A stretch of 64,000 nucleotides of DNA from Austropuccinia psidii (taxonomy: Eukaryota; Basidiomycota; Pucciniomycetes; Pucciniales; Sphaerophragmiaceae). Numbering within the stretch: the first letter of the stretch is position 1; the number at the start of each line of letters is the position of its first letter. The stretch is from the NCBI GenBank assembly GCA_023105745.1, contig JALGQZ010000005.1, positions 63,044,019 to 63,108,018 on the forward strand. Reading direction: 5' to 3'. The position numbers and the translations under genes were made by a program. This document shows, one piece after another, positions 1-12,194 of the stretch. The notes below the pieces were generated by a model. That model ran no database searches, was not told the DNA's origin, and saw only the letters and a program-made list of their open reading frames with translations.

Positions 1-271
1 TAACTTGCTGCAGATCCAGCACTCATATTGGTGCACCCACATTTTTGCCACCTTGCCTTGATATATGCCCCAAATCAGATATCAAAATTATGAGCCCAAG
101 AGGCCCATCTTCCTAAAGACCATGCATGTAACCACAGGCCATCCCCCTTTGAGCCCATTGCTTCCTCTCATATAAGTTCTCCACCTGCGCTTATTGGTCT
201 TCATTCCCTTTAGCTACCCCTTCCTGATCATATAATTTCCAACTGTCCCCAAATAATTCATCATAGCCATC

Positions 272-2658
272 ATGTCAACCCCTTCACAACCACTTTGCGA
301 TGGGATTGTTAATATTTGTATTCAAATAAATGGTGATATAACCTTAAATACTGATAATTCCCACTTAGCTTCTTGGATTATCCTATGGCACAATCAACAC
401 AACATATTTGTATATCTCCCCAATCACCAGCATGCTAATGGCTCTCTCCCTGGAACCCTTTCCAAAATACTGAGACCATTCCTTGGGGCACCACAAACCT
501 TTATGCACTGTGGTACGGGTGGGGCATGGATTAAAAATTGCCATGACATTCCTACTCAAACATTATTTGTTGAGGGAGTATTTATGACTGATGCAAATGA
601 TCCCTCCTCATCTGAGAAACCCAATCTAGTTTTAATGTTCTTCACATGGTATCCGAACATTCTCTTCATAATTGAAAGCTTTTGAACACAAGATTTCAAG
701 CTTGAAATGCCCAAAGAATATGACTGTAATGCTCATAGTCAATGTCAAGTCTTTACTCCCTCATTTCCCGCTTCAAACTCGACACCAGCTTCATATACTG
801 CTGTTTTATCACTGACTTCCAAGCAAAAACTGCTACAATTACCCAGTGGCTCAGACCTCCCCATGATGACCCCGCCACATTCCCTTATTCAAACCCCCTC
901 CTCCCTCATCAAAAGACCGCACTAGCTCTTCTCTGGGATCGATAAATCCCCAATGGCCAATCAGCCTGTAACCTTTGGGCCACCTCACCCCTCCGGATCC
1001 ACTTTTAATGCCAGGCACATCATTACAAACAAGGTTGTTAGCTCATTTGAATCCCTTTCAACCAATACCCCTCTTGGAGGACTGCTTGCAGATGATATGG
1101 GATTAGGTAAAACGATTGAGGCCATTGCTCTAATTGGTACCTTCAAGGAGCGGTTGATTACAAAACCCAAACGCTTCATGATAACCAGGATCATCTGCCC
1201 CCTTGCTTAATTACCAACTGGCAATCTGAAATATCCAAGCATGCTCAGGCTGGAGCGCTGAAAGCCAAAATCTACCATGGTCCCACTCGTCACTCATTAT
1301 CCCAGGCCAACATCTTAAAATATGATATCATCATCACTTCTTACAATACTATCACCCAAGAATTTAAGCAAACCAATACCTCTACATCATCAATTTTTAA
1401 AATCAATTGGCATTGTATAGCTTTGGATGAAGCACAGTGAGTGTCTGATTGTTAAATGATTCAAATTACCTTTTATACCCAATAACCCTTCCCCCATCTT
1501 ATAGCTATATTTTCTCTCAATACACTGCCACTCACCGTGCTATTAATAGCCTCCTTTCATCCCGTCAAATATGTTTAACAGGTACACCTATTCACAACAC
1601 CATTTATGACCTTTTGGGAATAATATCAATCATCACCCAACCCCAGAGCTCAGATCAAGATACCTGGTCACCATTCATCCCGAGTAGTCTTTCCAAAGAT
1701 AGCAATGATATTTTGCATTTGGCATTGCGGCAGTTAAGTTTGTGCTGCACCAAAACCACACATCTCAAATCCCTCCACACTATCCGCCATCATTATGAGC
1801 TGCTCCCACTCAACCCAACCATGCAGAAAGATTATTCCACATTATATGAAGAATTCCTATCATCCAAAAGCAAAGGACCAGGAGAATTTTTCAGGAATAT
1901 TCATAAGCTGCAAATATGTTGTAACCATCAAATCATGCTTAACACAATTGGAAGAGGACGAGGTCAGGAGCACTCAAGATAACTCCTCAACAATCACACA
2001 AACTATTGTGGATGTGGAAACATTCATGATTAGTGGTAAACTTGCACACCTCCTACAAAGATTAATGAAGAACAAACAATCAAAGTGTGGTCCAACCAAA
2101 TTGGTGGTTTAAACCCAATGGACCCAAGCTCTTGATTTGTGAGTTGATTCTAATATGCATCCATTACCAATGGAATCCATCTGACTGTTTTTTATTGTAA
2201 AATTGGTATTGAAAATTCCCATCACTCTATCCTTTCAGCACAAATTGATGGAAAAATTACAGAACGAGCGCAGGAGAAGGCACTGGAGAATTTCTGCAAT
2301 AATCCTGAATGTGAAGTACTGATTGCATCCATTGCCGCAGCTGGAACTGGCCTCAATATAACTTGTGCTAAGATTTACTATTTAATGGCGAGGGGACCCC
2401 CAAAATTCTACCCTGATTTTTGGAGACTGACATCCACATTTCCAGGAGCCCAATTGGAGCCCAGCCATTGAGGCTCAGGCTGTTGATTGACTCCATCGTA
2501 TTGGCCAACAACAACCTGTAAAGGTCATTCACTAGATCACTCCTCATTCAGTTGAGGTCAACATGCGGAAGGTACCTTTCAAGCTCATCTTTGACCCTGA
2601 TTGTATTGCTATTCTGAAATCATTCCTTATGGGAATTCCATATTCCAATCACCAATAG
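272..2658 (+). pseudogene. SNF2-family helicase, decayed copy (copy 2)
   Basis: This is a broken copy of the transposon-borne SNF2 ATPase. The start (MSTPSQPLC) and the order of blocks match the better copy at 21197-31097. Visible motifs are the Walker A block DDMGLGKT near 1095, LTGTP near 1580 and a degraded HRIGQQ block near 2495. An intron at 1437-1504 (GTGAGT..TATAG) joins GATGAAGCA+CA to C, so splicing gives a DEAH box. Lesions against copy 1 are TGA at 683-685, a frameshift near 895, TAA at 943-945, a one-base loss near 1200, TAA near 2110 and a lost AG acceptor near 2210. The tail is in frame to TAG at 2656-2658. No function is expected. Confidence 0.88.
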
Positions 2659-2975
2659 GTCCAAGAAAAGAAAAACTCATTAACTGCATGAGCCTTACTG
2701 ATATTATATGATTTGTGTTTGAAAAAGTTGATAACTTGTTTTCACCCCGGCACAGGTCCACAATTATGAACACCATGAGCTGGATAGAACTCCTTCAATA
2801 TCTCCTCAATGAAAATGAGCAATAGAGTATTATTTCTAAGGGAGACGGTGATACAGTCCAATTCATATTGTCTATATTCTGACATATTTAGCAAGTTGTT
2901 GCATCTTTAAGAAATAATAATCAGATTGTATTACACCTGAACAAATAATTCACAAAATTTTAATTTGTAACGGTG

Positions 2976-3368
2976 CTATAAACTTATATTACTAAGTAAT
3001 TTCAGAGAATCACCATTTGGCCTAATAACTGTCATGTCAAGTATTTTGAGGGAAATAGTCTGCATCTTACTACAGGCCTTGAGCCAGTGTTGAACAAATA
3101 CCTGAAATGATAGGCCTTCCGGAATATCACCATCCTATGTTGATTGTATTTCTGGCAATCTATCACTAGTTTTTCGCCCTTTTTTTAATCCAATTACAAA
3201 ACTCTATGTCTCTATCCATTTTTAATACCAATTCATTGAATAACTGGGAGTGCCAGCGTAATCCCACTTTTCAGTAAACTTGACGGCCATTTTCCAGTAC
3301 CTCCTCAGTATCTGAGCATACTCAAGGGTCATTGAACTGTGATTCTAGAATGGGAAATTTAGTGGTAT
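2976..3368 (-). pseudogene. Gene B of CACTA-like element, 3' fragment (copy 2)
   Basis: Reverse-complement similarity to 20470-20857 identifies this as the C-terminal third of gene B. The gene is cut by the LTR retrotransposon at 3368/3369 and its 5' part is at 52331-53997. The normal TAA stop has become TTA, so the frame would run on to a TAG at 2976-2978. Several frames are broken. The 318 bp before it (2659-2975) are the 3'-to-3' spacer between SNF2 and gene B and show nothing else. Confidence 0.85.
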
Positions 3369-5358
3369 TGTGGGAACTCCTCTTGTGTGGGATTAAAATG
3401 AGGCAGTACCTGGAGGGGGAAATCACAGGTAACTAGTTTTGAATTGCTAATAACTCCTGTAACCAAGGGTGGCAAGGGTGTATTGCCTGCCCCTCCTAAA
3501 ATACTGAGCAAAATCTTCCTTGGAGCTCACAAACCAAAATCAAATTAGTAAGTGGCTTTACAACTGCAGAAGACAAAATTCAGCAGTCTCAGATCAGACC
3601 TATTCAATAAATAATATGAAAAATAATGTCAGTAATTTTGGTTAAATTTGATATTTTAATGGAATACTTGTCTGTTTAATTTTAATATTTTTTTTTTGGT
3701 TAAATTGAGGTGAGTGGTTTCTTCTTGGTGATAAATCCTTGGTAGGATGGGTTATTTAAGGTTTTCTGAAAAATTTGATGGGTGTTGATAAAGGTAATTT
3801 TGTTAAGTTAAAGTTTTAATATAGTAAAATAATTTTTTTTAAAGGTTTGTTATTTTTTTAAGAGTGGTTAATAATAAGATAAAACTGTATTTGTTAAATT
3901 TAAAAGGTAAGATTCTTTGATATTGGATTTTTAAAGGGGTAAGCTATTTTTAAGTCTTGATAATGGTGTTAATTTTACTGGATAAAGTATTTTAATAGAG
4001 TAGTAACCTTAATCTTGGGTACTGGGTAATTTTTTATTTTTATTTTAATAATAATAAGATTCCACTGAGCTTAGCTACTGGGTAATCTTCAACACTATAC
4101 TTCCACTGAGCTTAGCTACTGGGCAAGTAAATTTACTATAATTTGCTGGACTACCTCCCAGATGAGGGATGACTTATTCCTGTGCTTGTAATGTGCAGAG
4201 GATATATTGTGCATGGGGGGGATTTTGAAATTTGGGGGAGAGAGCCCCTCTATTTATACCTTTTGGGAGCCCAGAGGGCCCTCCATGGGAGCTGTCTTTT
4301 TCCACTTTAATTCCTCTTGATTTCATCATGTGACTCCATTTTTGGTTAGGACCTTTCTTGCATGGGTCAGGTGATTTAAGGTTTGGTGATAATTTTCTTT
4401 CTGCACAGCCTCCATTTATCACATGATTGTCTTTTGGTGAACTAATTATGATGTGATATTCCTGAATTTTCCTTGCATACATGAGGTGATTCAATTTTGG
4501 CTGGGGATTTTTGTTGTGCACAGCCTCTTTCCTGTCACATGATATTCTGTTGGTGGATGCAGTATCACATGATGACCTTGTAACTCCTTTGCATATGTCC
4601 TATTTTAGGTTTGCTAGAAGTGGCTGTGTAATTTATGCAGGTGTCATGTTTGTTTTTCTTCTTTTTGAACTTTAAAATGGAGTCAGGTGATAATTTCTTG
4701 CACTGGTGAATTTACTGTTATGTATGAGATGGTGTGATTTTTAAGTTTGACACATGCTGTGCATAGTCATGTGGTTGAGATTTAATTAGAATTGTGTACT
4801 GCATGCAGCCTGTTGTAACTAGCTTTGGTTTGCATGAGGTGATTAGTGGTGTATGTAATTATGATTCTGTTTTAAGGTTTTAAGTGGTGTTACTGTGGAT
4901 ATAAGATAAGGTACTCCTGTGGCTGTGTTGTAAATGAGCTGCAGGAATTCCATGGAGTTGAGCTTTGCATCATGTGACTTTTCTATGTGGAGTTTTAGGT
5001 TGCTGTGTAATTCATGCAGGTGTCCTTTTCTTGCTGCATGAGTCCTGTGGCTATAAGGGGGTGTAAAGCTGGGTGGGGTGTGTAATTTAAAGGGTGGTAC
5101 CTCATTTGTTGTAACTAGTTTGCTATATGTAAATTGATTTTTTACATATGCATAGTGAAATTGAATAAGTTATTTAAACACATACACTTCCCTTTGGTGC
5201 CTGTGCCATGGTTTTATGAGTTAAATCCAGCTTCTTGCTGTAAAATTGACCTTTTGGTGTAAAATTTGAGTGTAAGTCTGCCTGTAGGCTGGATTTCCTG
5301 CTGTTATAGGGTACTATGAGCTTTAGCCTGGTGAAAAAAAATGGTATGGAATACCACA
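3369..5358 (-). repeat. 3' LTR of the giant Ty3/Gypsy element
   Basis: This 1990-bp direct repeat is nearly identical to 50338-52330. The ends are TGTGGG and CCACA (plus strand). U3 on the minus strand carries several copies of an ATCATGTGA/TCACATGAT motif, and a TATA box lies at 4251-4258. A 23-bp direct repeat containing GAGCTTAGCTACTGGG occurs twice near 4060 and 4101, in the transcribed part. A 115-codon frame at 4174-4521 is shared by both LTRs but crosses the presumed promoter, so I do not call it a gene. Confidence 0.96.
4251..4258 (-). promoter_or_regulatory. TATA box in 3' LTR
   Basis: On the minus strand the sequence reads GGTATAAATAGAGGGG, a strong TATA consensus in a GC-richer context than the rest of the LTR. 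Transcription would start about 25-30 bp to the left, near 4220. The same box in the 5' LTR is at 51232-51239. The position within the LTR is inferred to mark the U3/R boundary. Confidence 0.6.
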
Positions 5359-5370
5359 TCCCCCTCTCCA
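5359..5370 (-). other. Polypurine tract (plus-strand primer site)
   Basis: The minus strand reads TGGAGAGGGGGA immediately before the TGTGG start of the 3' LTR. This is the expected place for the plus-strand primer of an LTR element. Confidence 0.85.
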
Positions 5371-5406
5371 TTTAATGCTGTCCCCAGCATTCCAGGTGAG
5401 AGCTCT

Positions 5407-8400
5407 CTATTCTTCATCTGATTCTGTGGTTTCCTCCAATACCTCTTCCTCATTTATTGATTCATCTTCTTCACTTTGTTCTTCTTCTGTGTCTTCTTTT
5501 GTGTTTATCAACTTTCCTCTTGGGTAGAACCTTTTGACTTGAGATGCTGCAAATCTTCTTGCTAATTCTGTTCCATCAAGTTCCTCAAGTTCATATGGTC
5601 CATTGTTTATTTGTCTGATTACTCTGTAGGGTCCATTCCATTTGTTTTTGAAAAGTAGCCCCCAATTAGTTTCTATTGCTTTGTTGTAAATCAGGACCAA
5701 ATCTCCTGGATTGAGTGGTGATCTTAGTTGATGTGTCATTCTTCTATCCCAATATTTCATTGAGTCTTCCCTTGATTTTTTGAGTTTTTCTGCTGCTTTC
5801 CTTCTCATTCCTTCTTTCCCTTCTAATTGTTTAGCTCTGGCTTCCAGTAGTTCCTCAGTTGTGGAAATTTTATGCCATTCTACTGCTAAAAAGGTTTTTG
5901 TTTCAATGTCAATTGGTAATACTGGTAGTTGTCCAAATTGGAGTTCATATGGTGAGAAACCAGTTGTCCTTTTAGTGGAGATTCTGTCAGCCAAGGTAAC
6001 CAAAGGTAGATATTTTCTCCATTTTCCTCCATTTTCTCCACACATCTTGACTAATGCATCTTTAAGTTGTTTATGGCCCCTTTCAACCATTCCTTGAGAC
6101 TCTGGGTAATAAGGTGTGGTGACTCTGATCCTTGATCCTGCTTTCTTTACTGCATCTTGAAGTTCTTTTCCAAACTCTGGCCCCCCATCAACAGTTACTT
6201 CTTTTGGTGAGCCATACCTGCATATCCATTCTGAGGTGAACCATTCTGCAACTACTTTTGCTGTTAATTTGACTAGTCCAACTGTTTCTGGCCATCCTGA
6301 AAAATCATCTCTGGCCACAACCATATACTTCCATCTTCCAGATTTGATATGGACTGCATCCATGCTTACCCTTTCAAAGATTGTTGATGTTGCTGTAGGC
6401 CTTCCTTGTTCCCTTTGTAAGCTTTGACTTCTCTTTTGGCAGTCCAGGCAAGATTGAACCCATTTCTTGACTGATTTCCTCATTCCTTCCCACCAAAATC
6501 TTGCTTTAATTCTTCTATAAGTTTCATTTTCCCCTCTGTGGCCCATGTCTTCATGAAGTGATTTTAAAATGTAGCTTTGAACTTCTTGACTTGATATCAC
6601 CAGTTGAGGGTTTGGGTTATTTCTTCTTTTAAGCTGGCCATCTTCCAAGAAAAAGTTGGGTGACCTTCTTTTTATCCTTCTAAATTCTTCATCTTTACTT
6701 GATTGTGGTTTTTTCATTGTACTTAAGTATTCCTGCATTCTCTTCCAAAATCCTTCTTGTTTGGTTGGCACTTGTATTCCTGAAAGATTGAATGAATTTA
6801 CATTCTTGGCCCCAAATCCAGGGTGTGGCTTGATCCAATCTTCTTCTTCATCAAATTCTGGTGCATCTTCATCTTCATCTGAGCTTTTTGGTCTTCTGGA
6901 GAGCCCATCTGGCATAGTGAAAGTTTTCCCTGGTTTGTGTACCAAATCAAAGGAAAATAGTTGAATGAAAGCCACCCATCTTGTCATGGGGGCATTGGGT
7001 AAGCAAGGGGTGTTGATCATTTCAATTAAGGCCTTGGCATCAGCCTGTAATTCAAAATGTTGGCCCCAAAGTATGGTTTGAAGCTTCTTGAGAATTCTTG
7101 CAACTCCACAGAGTTCCAATTTGGGTTGTGAGTATTTTGATTCCAATTTTGAAAAAGTTATTGATTCATATAATACTGGTCTGTCTTTTCCTTCTTTGTC
7201 TTCTTGAGTGAGTACTGCTCCTGCAGCAATGTAACTTGAATCTACTGCTAGCTTAATTTTTCCTGCTCCTTTGTCATAATCCAATTTCTTGAGAGTTATT
7301 TCTTCTCCAACTATTCTTCTGAGCTTATGGAAAGCTTCTTCACATTTTTGATCCCAATCCCAGTCAACATCTTCTCTGGTGAGCCTTCTGAGTGGTGATG
7401 CCACTTGTGAGAAGTTTTCAATAAACATCCTTACATAAGCACAAAGCCCAAGAAATCCCCTTATTTCCTTCTTGTTAAGAGGTGTTGGCCAATTTTGAAT
7501 TTTGTTGATCTTTTGTTCTGAGATTGTTCTTCCTTTGAATGATACAACATGCCCTACTATGTCCAAAGCTGGCACACAGCATGCAAACTTTGATCCTGAG
7601 ATAGTCAGTCCTGCTTCTTCAATTCTGAATAAAATTCTTTCTAATGTTATGGCATATTCCCATATAAATCTTCTTATTGAGGGGTTTTCTGGTAGTGTTT
7701 CTTGATTGTAAAGTGATCTTGGTCCTTTTATTCCTCCATCATCAATAAAAATTCCTACACTTTCTGGTATTTCTTCTTGAAGTATCCAGGTCATTTGGGC
7801 TTGGTATACTGCTACTGAGTTGGTGGCTCCTTGGGGTAGTCTTGTGAGTTGCATCCTTCCAAGGGGTGTTTCAAAAGTTGTGAGGGGTCTTGTAGTGACA
7901 TCTAATTCTCTTTCATCATATCCTCCCATGATATCTCCTAGTCCATAGCATGCTCTTCCTGAAAATGCATCTACAAATTCTTCAATATGAGGTGGTAAGC
8001 CAGCATCCTTGATGGTGACTTTGTTGAGTTCTTGAAGGTCATGGACAATTCTGAGTTTCCCATTTGATTTGGCCACACAAAAGATTGGGCTTGTGTAGCT
8101 TGAGGTGGATTGCTCATAGAGTCCAGTCCTGATTCTTTCTCTGATTAATTCAGTAAACTGAGGTAAAATTGATTTGGGAATGGGAATTGGCTTCTTCTGC
8201 CAAGGTTCATGAGGTATTACTGGTATCTTGTAAGGTTTTCCATATGAGTTTTTGAGTAATCCTCTTTCTTCTTCACAGAAAGCTATTGCTTTTTCCCTTA
8301 AGGTAATAACATTTTTGAGTAAATTGATTTCTTCATTTGATAACCATCCTGGTGGGCCAAAATTGACTGCTTGCAGTCTTTCATGGGTGACCTTGAAGGT

Positions 8401-8565
8401 TTCTTGAAATATAGGTGGGTTGGGTGATAAAGGTGTTTCATAAGGATCTCTTGACAAAGGTGGTCTTTCCAAAGGTGGGTTAAGGTCTTGAGGCATTGGC
8501 TCATTGACTGGTCTCACCTTCTTCAGGACTGATTTGTATTTGGCTGCTAAAATTTGGTGATCCAT
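5407..8565 (-). CDS. pol: Ty3/Gypsy Pol: reverse transcriptase, RNase H, integrase
   Basis: One uninterrupted frame of about 1052 codons from the first ATG at 8565 (two codons further upstream are TTG AAG). Reverse transcriptase lies at about residues 120-400, with SPIFCVAKSNGKLRIVHDLQ and the active site FIDDGG. RNase H follows (LAVDSSYIAAGAVL, later DGLSRRP). The integrase has the H-H-C-C zinc finger (HEDMGHRG ... CLDCQKR) and the D, D-35-E core (MDAVHI, TVDGGPEF, MVERGH). The C-terminus (GDLVLIYNK ... YELEELDG) resembles the usual GPY/F-like tail, without an obvious chromodomain. The protease is not here; it is fused to Gag at 46327-49956. All catalytic residues are present, so the enzyme could be active. 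How this distant ORF is translated is unclear. Confidence 0.95.
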   Translation of the reverse strand: MDHQILAAKYKSVLKKVRPVNEPMPQDLNPPLERPPLSRDPYETPLSPNPPIFQETFKVTHERLQAVNFGPPGWLSNEEINLLKNVITLREKAIAFCEEERGLLKNSYGKPYKIPVIPHEPWQKKPIPIPKSILPQFTELIRERIRTGLYEQSTSSYTSPIFCVAKSNGKLRIVHDLQELNKVTIKDAGLPPHIEEFVDAFSGRACYGLGDIMGGYDERELDVTTRPLTTFETPLGRMQLTRLPQGATNSVAVYQAQMTWILQEEIPESVGIFIDDGGIKGPRSLYNQETLPENPSIRRFIWEYAITLERILFRIEEAGLTISGSKFACCVPALDIVGHVVSFKGRTISEQKINKIQNWPTPLNKKEIRGFLGLCAYVRMFIENFSQVASPLRRLTREDVDWDWDQKCEEAFHKLRRIVGEEITLKKLDYDKGAGKIKLAVDSSYIAAGAVLTQEDKEGKDRPVLYESITFSKLESKYSQPKLELCGVARILKKLQTILWGQHFELQADAKALIEMINTPCLPNAPMTRWVAFIQLFSFDLVHKPGKTFTMPDGLSRRPKSSDEDEDAPEFDEEEDWIKPHPGFGAKNVNSFNLSGIQVPTKQEGFWKRMQEYLSTMKKPQSSKDEEFRRIKRRSPNFFLEDGQLKRRNNPNPQLVISSQEVQSYILKSLHEDMGHRGENETYRRIKARFWWEGMRKSVKKWVQSCLDCQKRSQSLQREQGRPTATSTIFERVSMDAVHIKSGRWKYMVVARDDFSGWPETVGLVKLTAKVVAEWFTSEWICRYGSPKEVTVDGGPEFGKELQDAVKKAGSRIRVTTPYYPESQGMVERGHKQLKDALVKMCGENGGKWRKYLPLVTLADRISTKRTTGFSPYELQFGQLPVLPIDIETKTFLAVEWHKISTTEELLEARAKQLEGKEGMRRKAAEKLKKSREDSMKYWDRRMTHQLRSPLNPGDLVLIYNKAIETNWGLLFKNKWNGPYRVIRQINNGPYELEELDGTELARRFAASQVKRFYPRGKLINTKEDTEEEQSEEDESINEEEVLEETTESDEE

Positions 8566-10823
8566 CTTCAATTAGTTATTTTGTTTCTTCTTCTCTCTTT
8601 TTTTTTATTTCTAAGAATTTGTTAGTGTCCTGAAATCTTAAGGTCTTCACAATTCTTCTTTCTTCTTTCTTCCATAAAAAATGTAGTTTTAGGTCATACA
8701 GGACCTACAACTAGGTGTGTAACCCCTGTATATTAGGTATACAAGTCCTGCAGTTTAAGTCATGCAAGGACCTCCTGGCCTAATCCAAGGGCTTATCTTC
8801 ATTCTTGAGCTCCTTTGGGCTTGATTTTGGATTCCACTTGACTCTTGTTTTATTCTTCAATCTTCATGATTCCCACTTGATGCAAGATTCTTCTGGTTGT
8901 TTTATTTCTTGATAAGGAATTTTCTTGTCTTGATTAATGGCTTGATACTTCACTTTGTTCATTTTGGCCAATTTGATAATGATAAACACCTGTAAAACCC
9001 CTTGTTCCTGTTACACAAAGGGAGCAGTTTATTGTCATGCTGAGGACAAAAATGGTCCTTCAGCACTTCTCCTGACTAGGACAATCCCCTCCAGCTTCTT
9101 GGCTGTTATTTTTTTATAAGTTTCCCTGCCCAAGTCTACAGGGGAAGCAGTTTAGTGTCATGCTGAGGACCTCTTGAGTCTTCAATCTTCTTTAAAATCC
9201 CAAGGGCAATTTGAGTTGAGTGTTTGTACATTATCTTGTTAGTCCTTCATGTTGAGTGAGTCCTGAGTCCATAATTAATCCAGTGGGTCATCCTTCAGTC
9301 CATAAATCCTGGCCAGTGATTCTTGAATTCCAATTTAGTTTCAATCCAGAATCAAAGAAATTTCCAAAGTCTGGTGTTGTCCAAAGGTCAATCCATAAGG
9401 AACTCCTGCTTTTCTTCATAAAAAATCTTCCTTATTTTCAGTATTGTGATAATTGGTATGTGATATAATGTTTCCAAATTATATTGATATTTCTTCAAAA
9501 TAATTTACTTCCTTTGGTTCTTCTGTATTCCTAAAGTATTCCTGTTATAAAATGAAAAATGAAAAAAATGATAATAATAAGATAATTTAAAATTGATTTC
9601 AATATTGATTGATTTATTTTATTTATTTTTTAATAATAATATTTATTTGGATGAGGGCCCCCCTCTCCATTTAAAAATCTTGAGTTGGTTTTCAAATTTT
9701 GAAGAGGATATGTTCTCATTCCCCCAAAACTTCCACTATAAGGGATAGTGTAAGAAATAAGTTTACCCACCCCTTATTTTTTATAGTGATTTTGATAAGA
9801 ATAAATAATGATACATAAAATTTACATTGTTTTATTTTGAGGATGATTCAATAATAAGTTGTTTTTTTTTTTTACTGTAAGTATAAAATATTCATTAAAT
9901 GAGATATCAGAGTAAAAAATCACAATTTAAAAGAAATAAACCTCAATCACGATTAAGATCATGGAACTTTTTGGTTAAAGGTGGTAATTTGTGCCAATCA
10001 GTAAAAATTGGTGCTCTTCAGAGTATTTATGATTAATATTACATATTTGAATGATCATAATTTCAGTCCTTTATTCATATAATGACCCTTTTGATGCCAC
10101 AACTCTTCCTTTTGGAATCATCATTGTGACTCAGACTTTATTTCAAGTCCATCCCCTTTATGGTTCAGATTTTCTGTTACCCATAAATGCATTTGAGTTG
10201 TTAAAAAAATATAAACAGTGAAATTAAAAATTTGTACAGTTAAAAAACTCTTGTTTGCTTTTTGGGGGGCTTTTAAATTCTTTTTTTGAATAAATAGCAC
10301 ATTGAGGTGTTATTAATATGTAAATTCCCCAAATTATGTCATCAATTTATGAGTTTTTTAATATAAATAGCTCCATTAGAGTTCAATTAATGCCTTCATG
10401 GCACAAATACTTCTTCTTTTCAAACAAGTTTCAATAACTTTCTTGTAATTGAAGAAATATTTCAAATAAATTGATCTCTTCTTTTTTTTTTTTAATTAAT
10501 TATTTTTATTTTTATTTTTTTTTGAGTGGAAAAAATATTGAGCCAACTTAATGGCTCTTAAAGTAATACTAGAAGAAAAAATATGATGAAGATAAAAAAT
10601 AATATTTTTGAGAACTTGACTGGGATATGCCCCTCATTCTCAGGTAAAATAAATAAATAGTTGAATTTTGGGATAAAAAATAAGATAAAAATAAAAATAA
10701 AAAAATATGTTCAAAAGCTTAAGTCAGTATATGTTTCCAATTCTTTTTTTTATAATGACATAAAATTATAAAGTAAAAAAAAAATAAAAATAAAAATAAA
10801 AAAATAAAGTAAAATAAAACCTC
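8566..10823 (-). other. Non-coding leader of pol within the retrotransposon
   Basis: There is no credible gene. The stretch holds three outlying copies of the pseudoknot-like motif (8749, 9023, 9146), a polypurine-tract-like site at 9655-9668 and otherwise very AT-rich DNA with homopolymer runs. A small hairpin AGGTC..GACCT lies near 8691. In the element's transcript this is the region just upstream of the pol start codon. Confidence 0.7.
9655..9668 (-). other. Internal polypurine-tract-like site
   Basis: The minus strand reads AAATGGAGAGGGGGG. It shares AAATGGAGAGGGGG with the polypurine tract beside the 3' LTR (5359-5373) and lies about 1.1 kb upstream of pol. It could be a second (central) priming site for plus-strand synthesis. 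The match is visible; the role is inferred. Confidence 0.4.
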
Positions 10824-12194
10824 AGGTAGTTTATAGTCTTGCCTAGGACTTATCCTCCTTTGATAGTCCTTGTTCAATCTTTTTGAATATTTTAAATATG
10901 CAGTTTATGGTCTTGCCAAGGACCATTGGTTTCTTTGCTTTGGTCCTTGTTGATAATTTTAGTGATTTATTTTTGGTATTTGAAGGGGCAGTTTATGGTC
11001 TTGCCAAGGACCATGTGTTGTCTTTGCTTTGGTCCTTGTTGATAATCTTAGTGATTTGTTTCTTTTGTTTTTCATTGAAATATACCTGTATGAAATTAAA
11101 AAACATAATATTAGCATTTATAGAGGCAATATTATTAAAATAAAATTAAAAACAAGCAGTTTTAAGCCATGCTAAGGGCTTTTCCATTTTCAACCCTCAT
11201 TCTGTTATATGTTAATCTTTCCTTATTTATATATATATATATATATTATTCAAAAGAAAACAAATTTAAAATTCAAAATTATAATTCATTAAAAAACTAA
11301 GCAGTTTTAAGCCATGCTGAGGGCTTTGCATTGTCCTTTATGGCCCTGTAGCACATAAAAGGTAAAATATGTCAGTTCAATTTAATATCAAAGATAAATA
11401 AGCTCAAAAAGATAAAACAAGCAGTTTAAAGCCTTGCTGAGGGCTCTGTTTTTTTTTAATTTATTTATTGTAAAGCCCAGTAAAAAATTAAAAAATCATT
11501 TTCAGATCAGTAAAATAAACAGTCAGAAGATAAAAAATAAAATCAGAAACCAGCAGTTTAAAGTTTTGCTGAGGACATTTTTTGTTTAATTAAATTATTG
11601 TAAAGCCCTGTACATTCATAAAAAATTGGTTAGTCAACGAATGGAATGATGATAAAAAATGAAATTAAGCAGTTTATAGCCATGCTGAGGGCTTTTTGTC
11701 TTTTTTTTTCTTGGTAGCCCTAAAAATAATAGAATCAGCACAAAACTCAAGATATAAAAATTGAAAACTAGCAGTTTATAGCCATACTGAGGGCTCTTTT
11801 TTTATATATTATTATTATTATTTTTGTTTGTAGCCCTGTTTCTTCATAAAAAAAAACATGGTTAGTCAAATTAATTAAATCATGATAATAGATGAAATTA
11901 AGCAGTTTTAAGCCATGCTGAGGGCTTTTTTTTTATTCATTATTTCCTCTAATTATTAAACTAAAGGGAAAATCAGTAAAAAAAACATAAGAAATAAAAT
12001 TTGAGCAGTTTAATGCCTTGCTCAGGGCATTTCTGTTATTTGTAGCCCTGTAGCATATCAAAATAAGATATATCAGTTTCATATAATATTAAGGGGAAAA
12101 TCAAAAAATCCAGCAGTTTAATGTCTTGCTGAGGACTTTTGTGGTATTTGTTTCCTTTTTTTTAAAAGCCCTTTATTAATTAATAATGAGAAAC

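Larger units (their letters stand above)
1..3368. mobile_element. CACTA-like giant transposon copy 2, left piece
   Basis: This segment matches the interior of the complete copy at 14002-42033, read in the opposite direction: bases 1-271 match the DNA just upstream of that copy's SNF2 gene, 272-2658 match the SNF2 gene and 2976-3368 match the 3' part of gene B. It continues at 52331 after the LTR retrotransposon inserted at 3369. Gene order in the joined element (SNF2, gene B, transposase, terminal repeat at 58174) is the mirror image of copy 1. By the layout of copy 1, about 10 kb of the element should lie to the left of base 1. All its genes seen here are broken, so this is an older, inactive copy. 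Confidence 0.88.

Noticed and set aside
4174..4521. 115-codon frame in the 3' LTR, also present in the 5' LTR (51121-51492)
   Set aside because: It spans the presumed TATA box, has no recognisable domain, and its conservation is explained by near-identity of the two LTRs.
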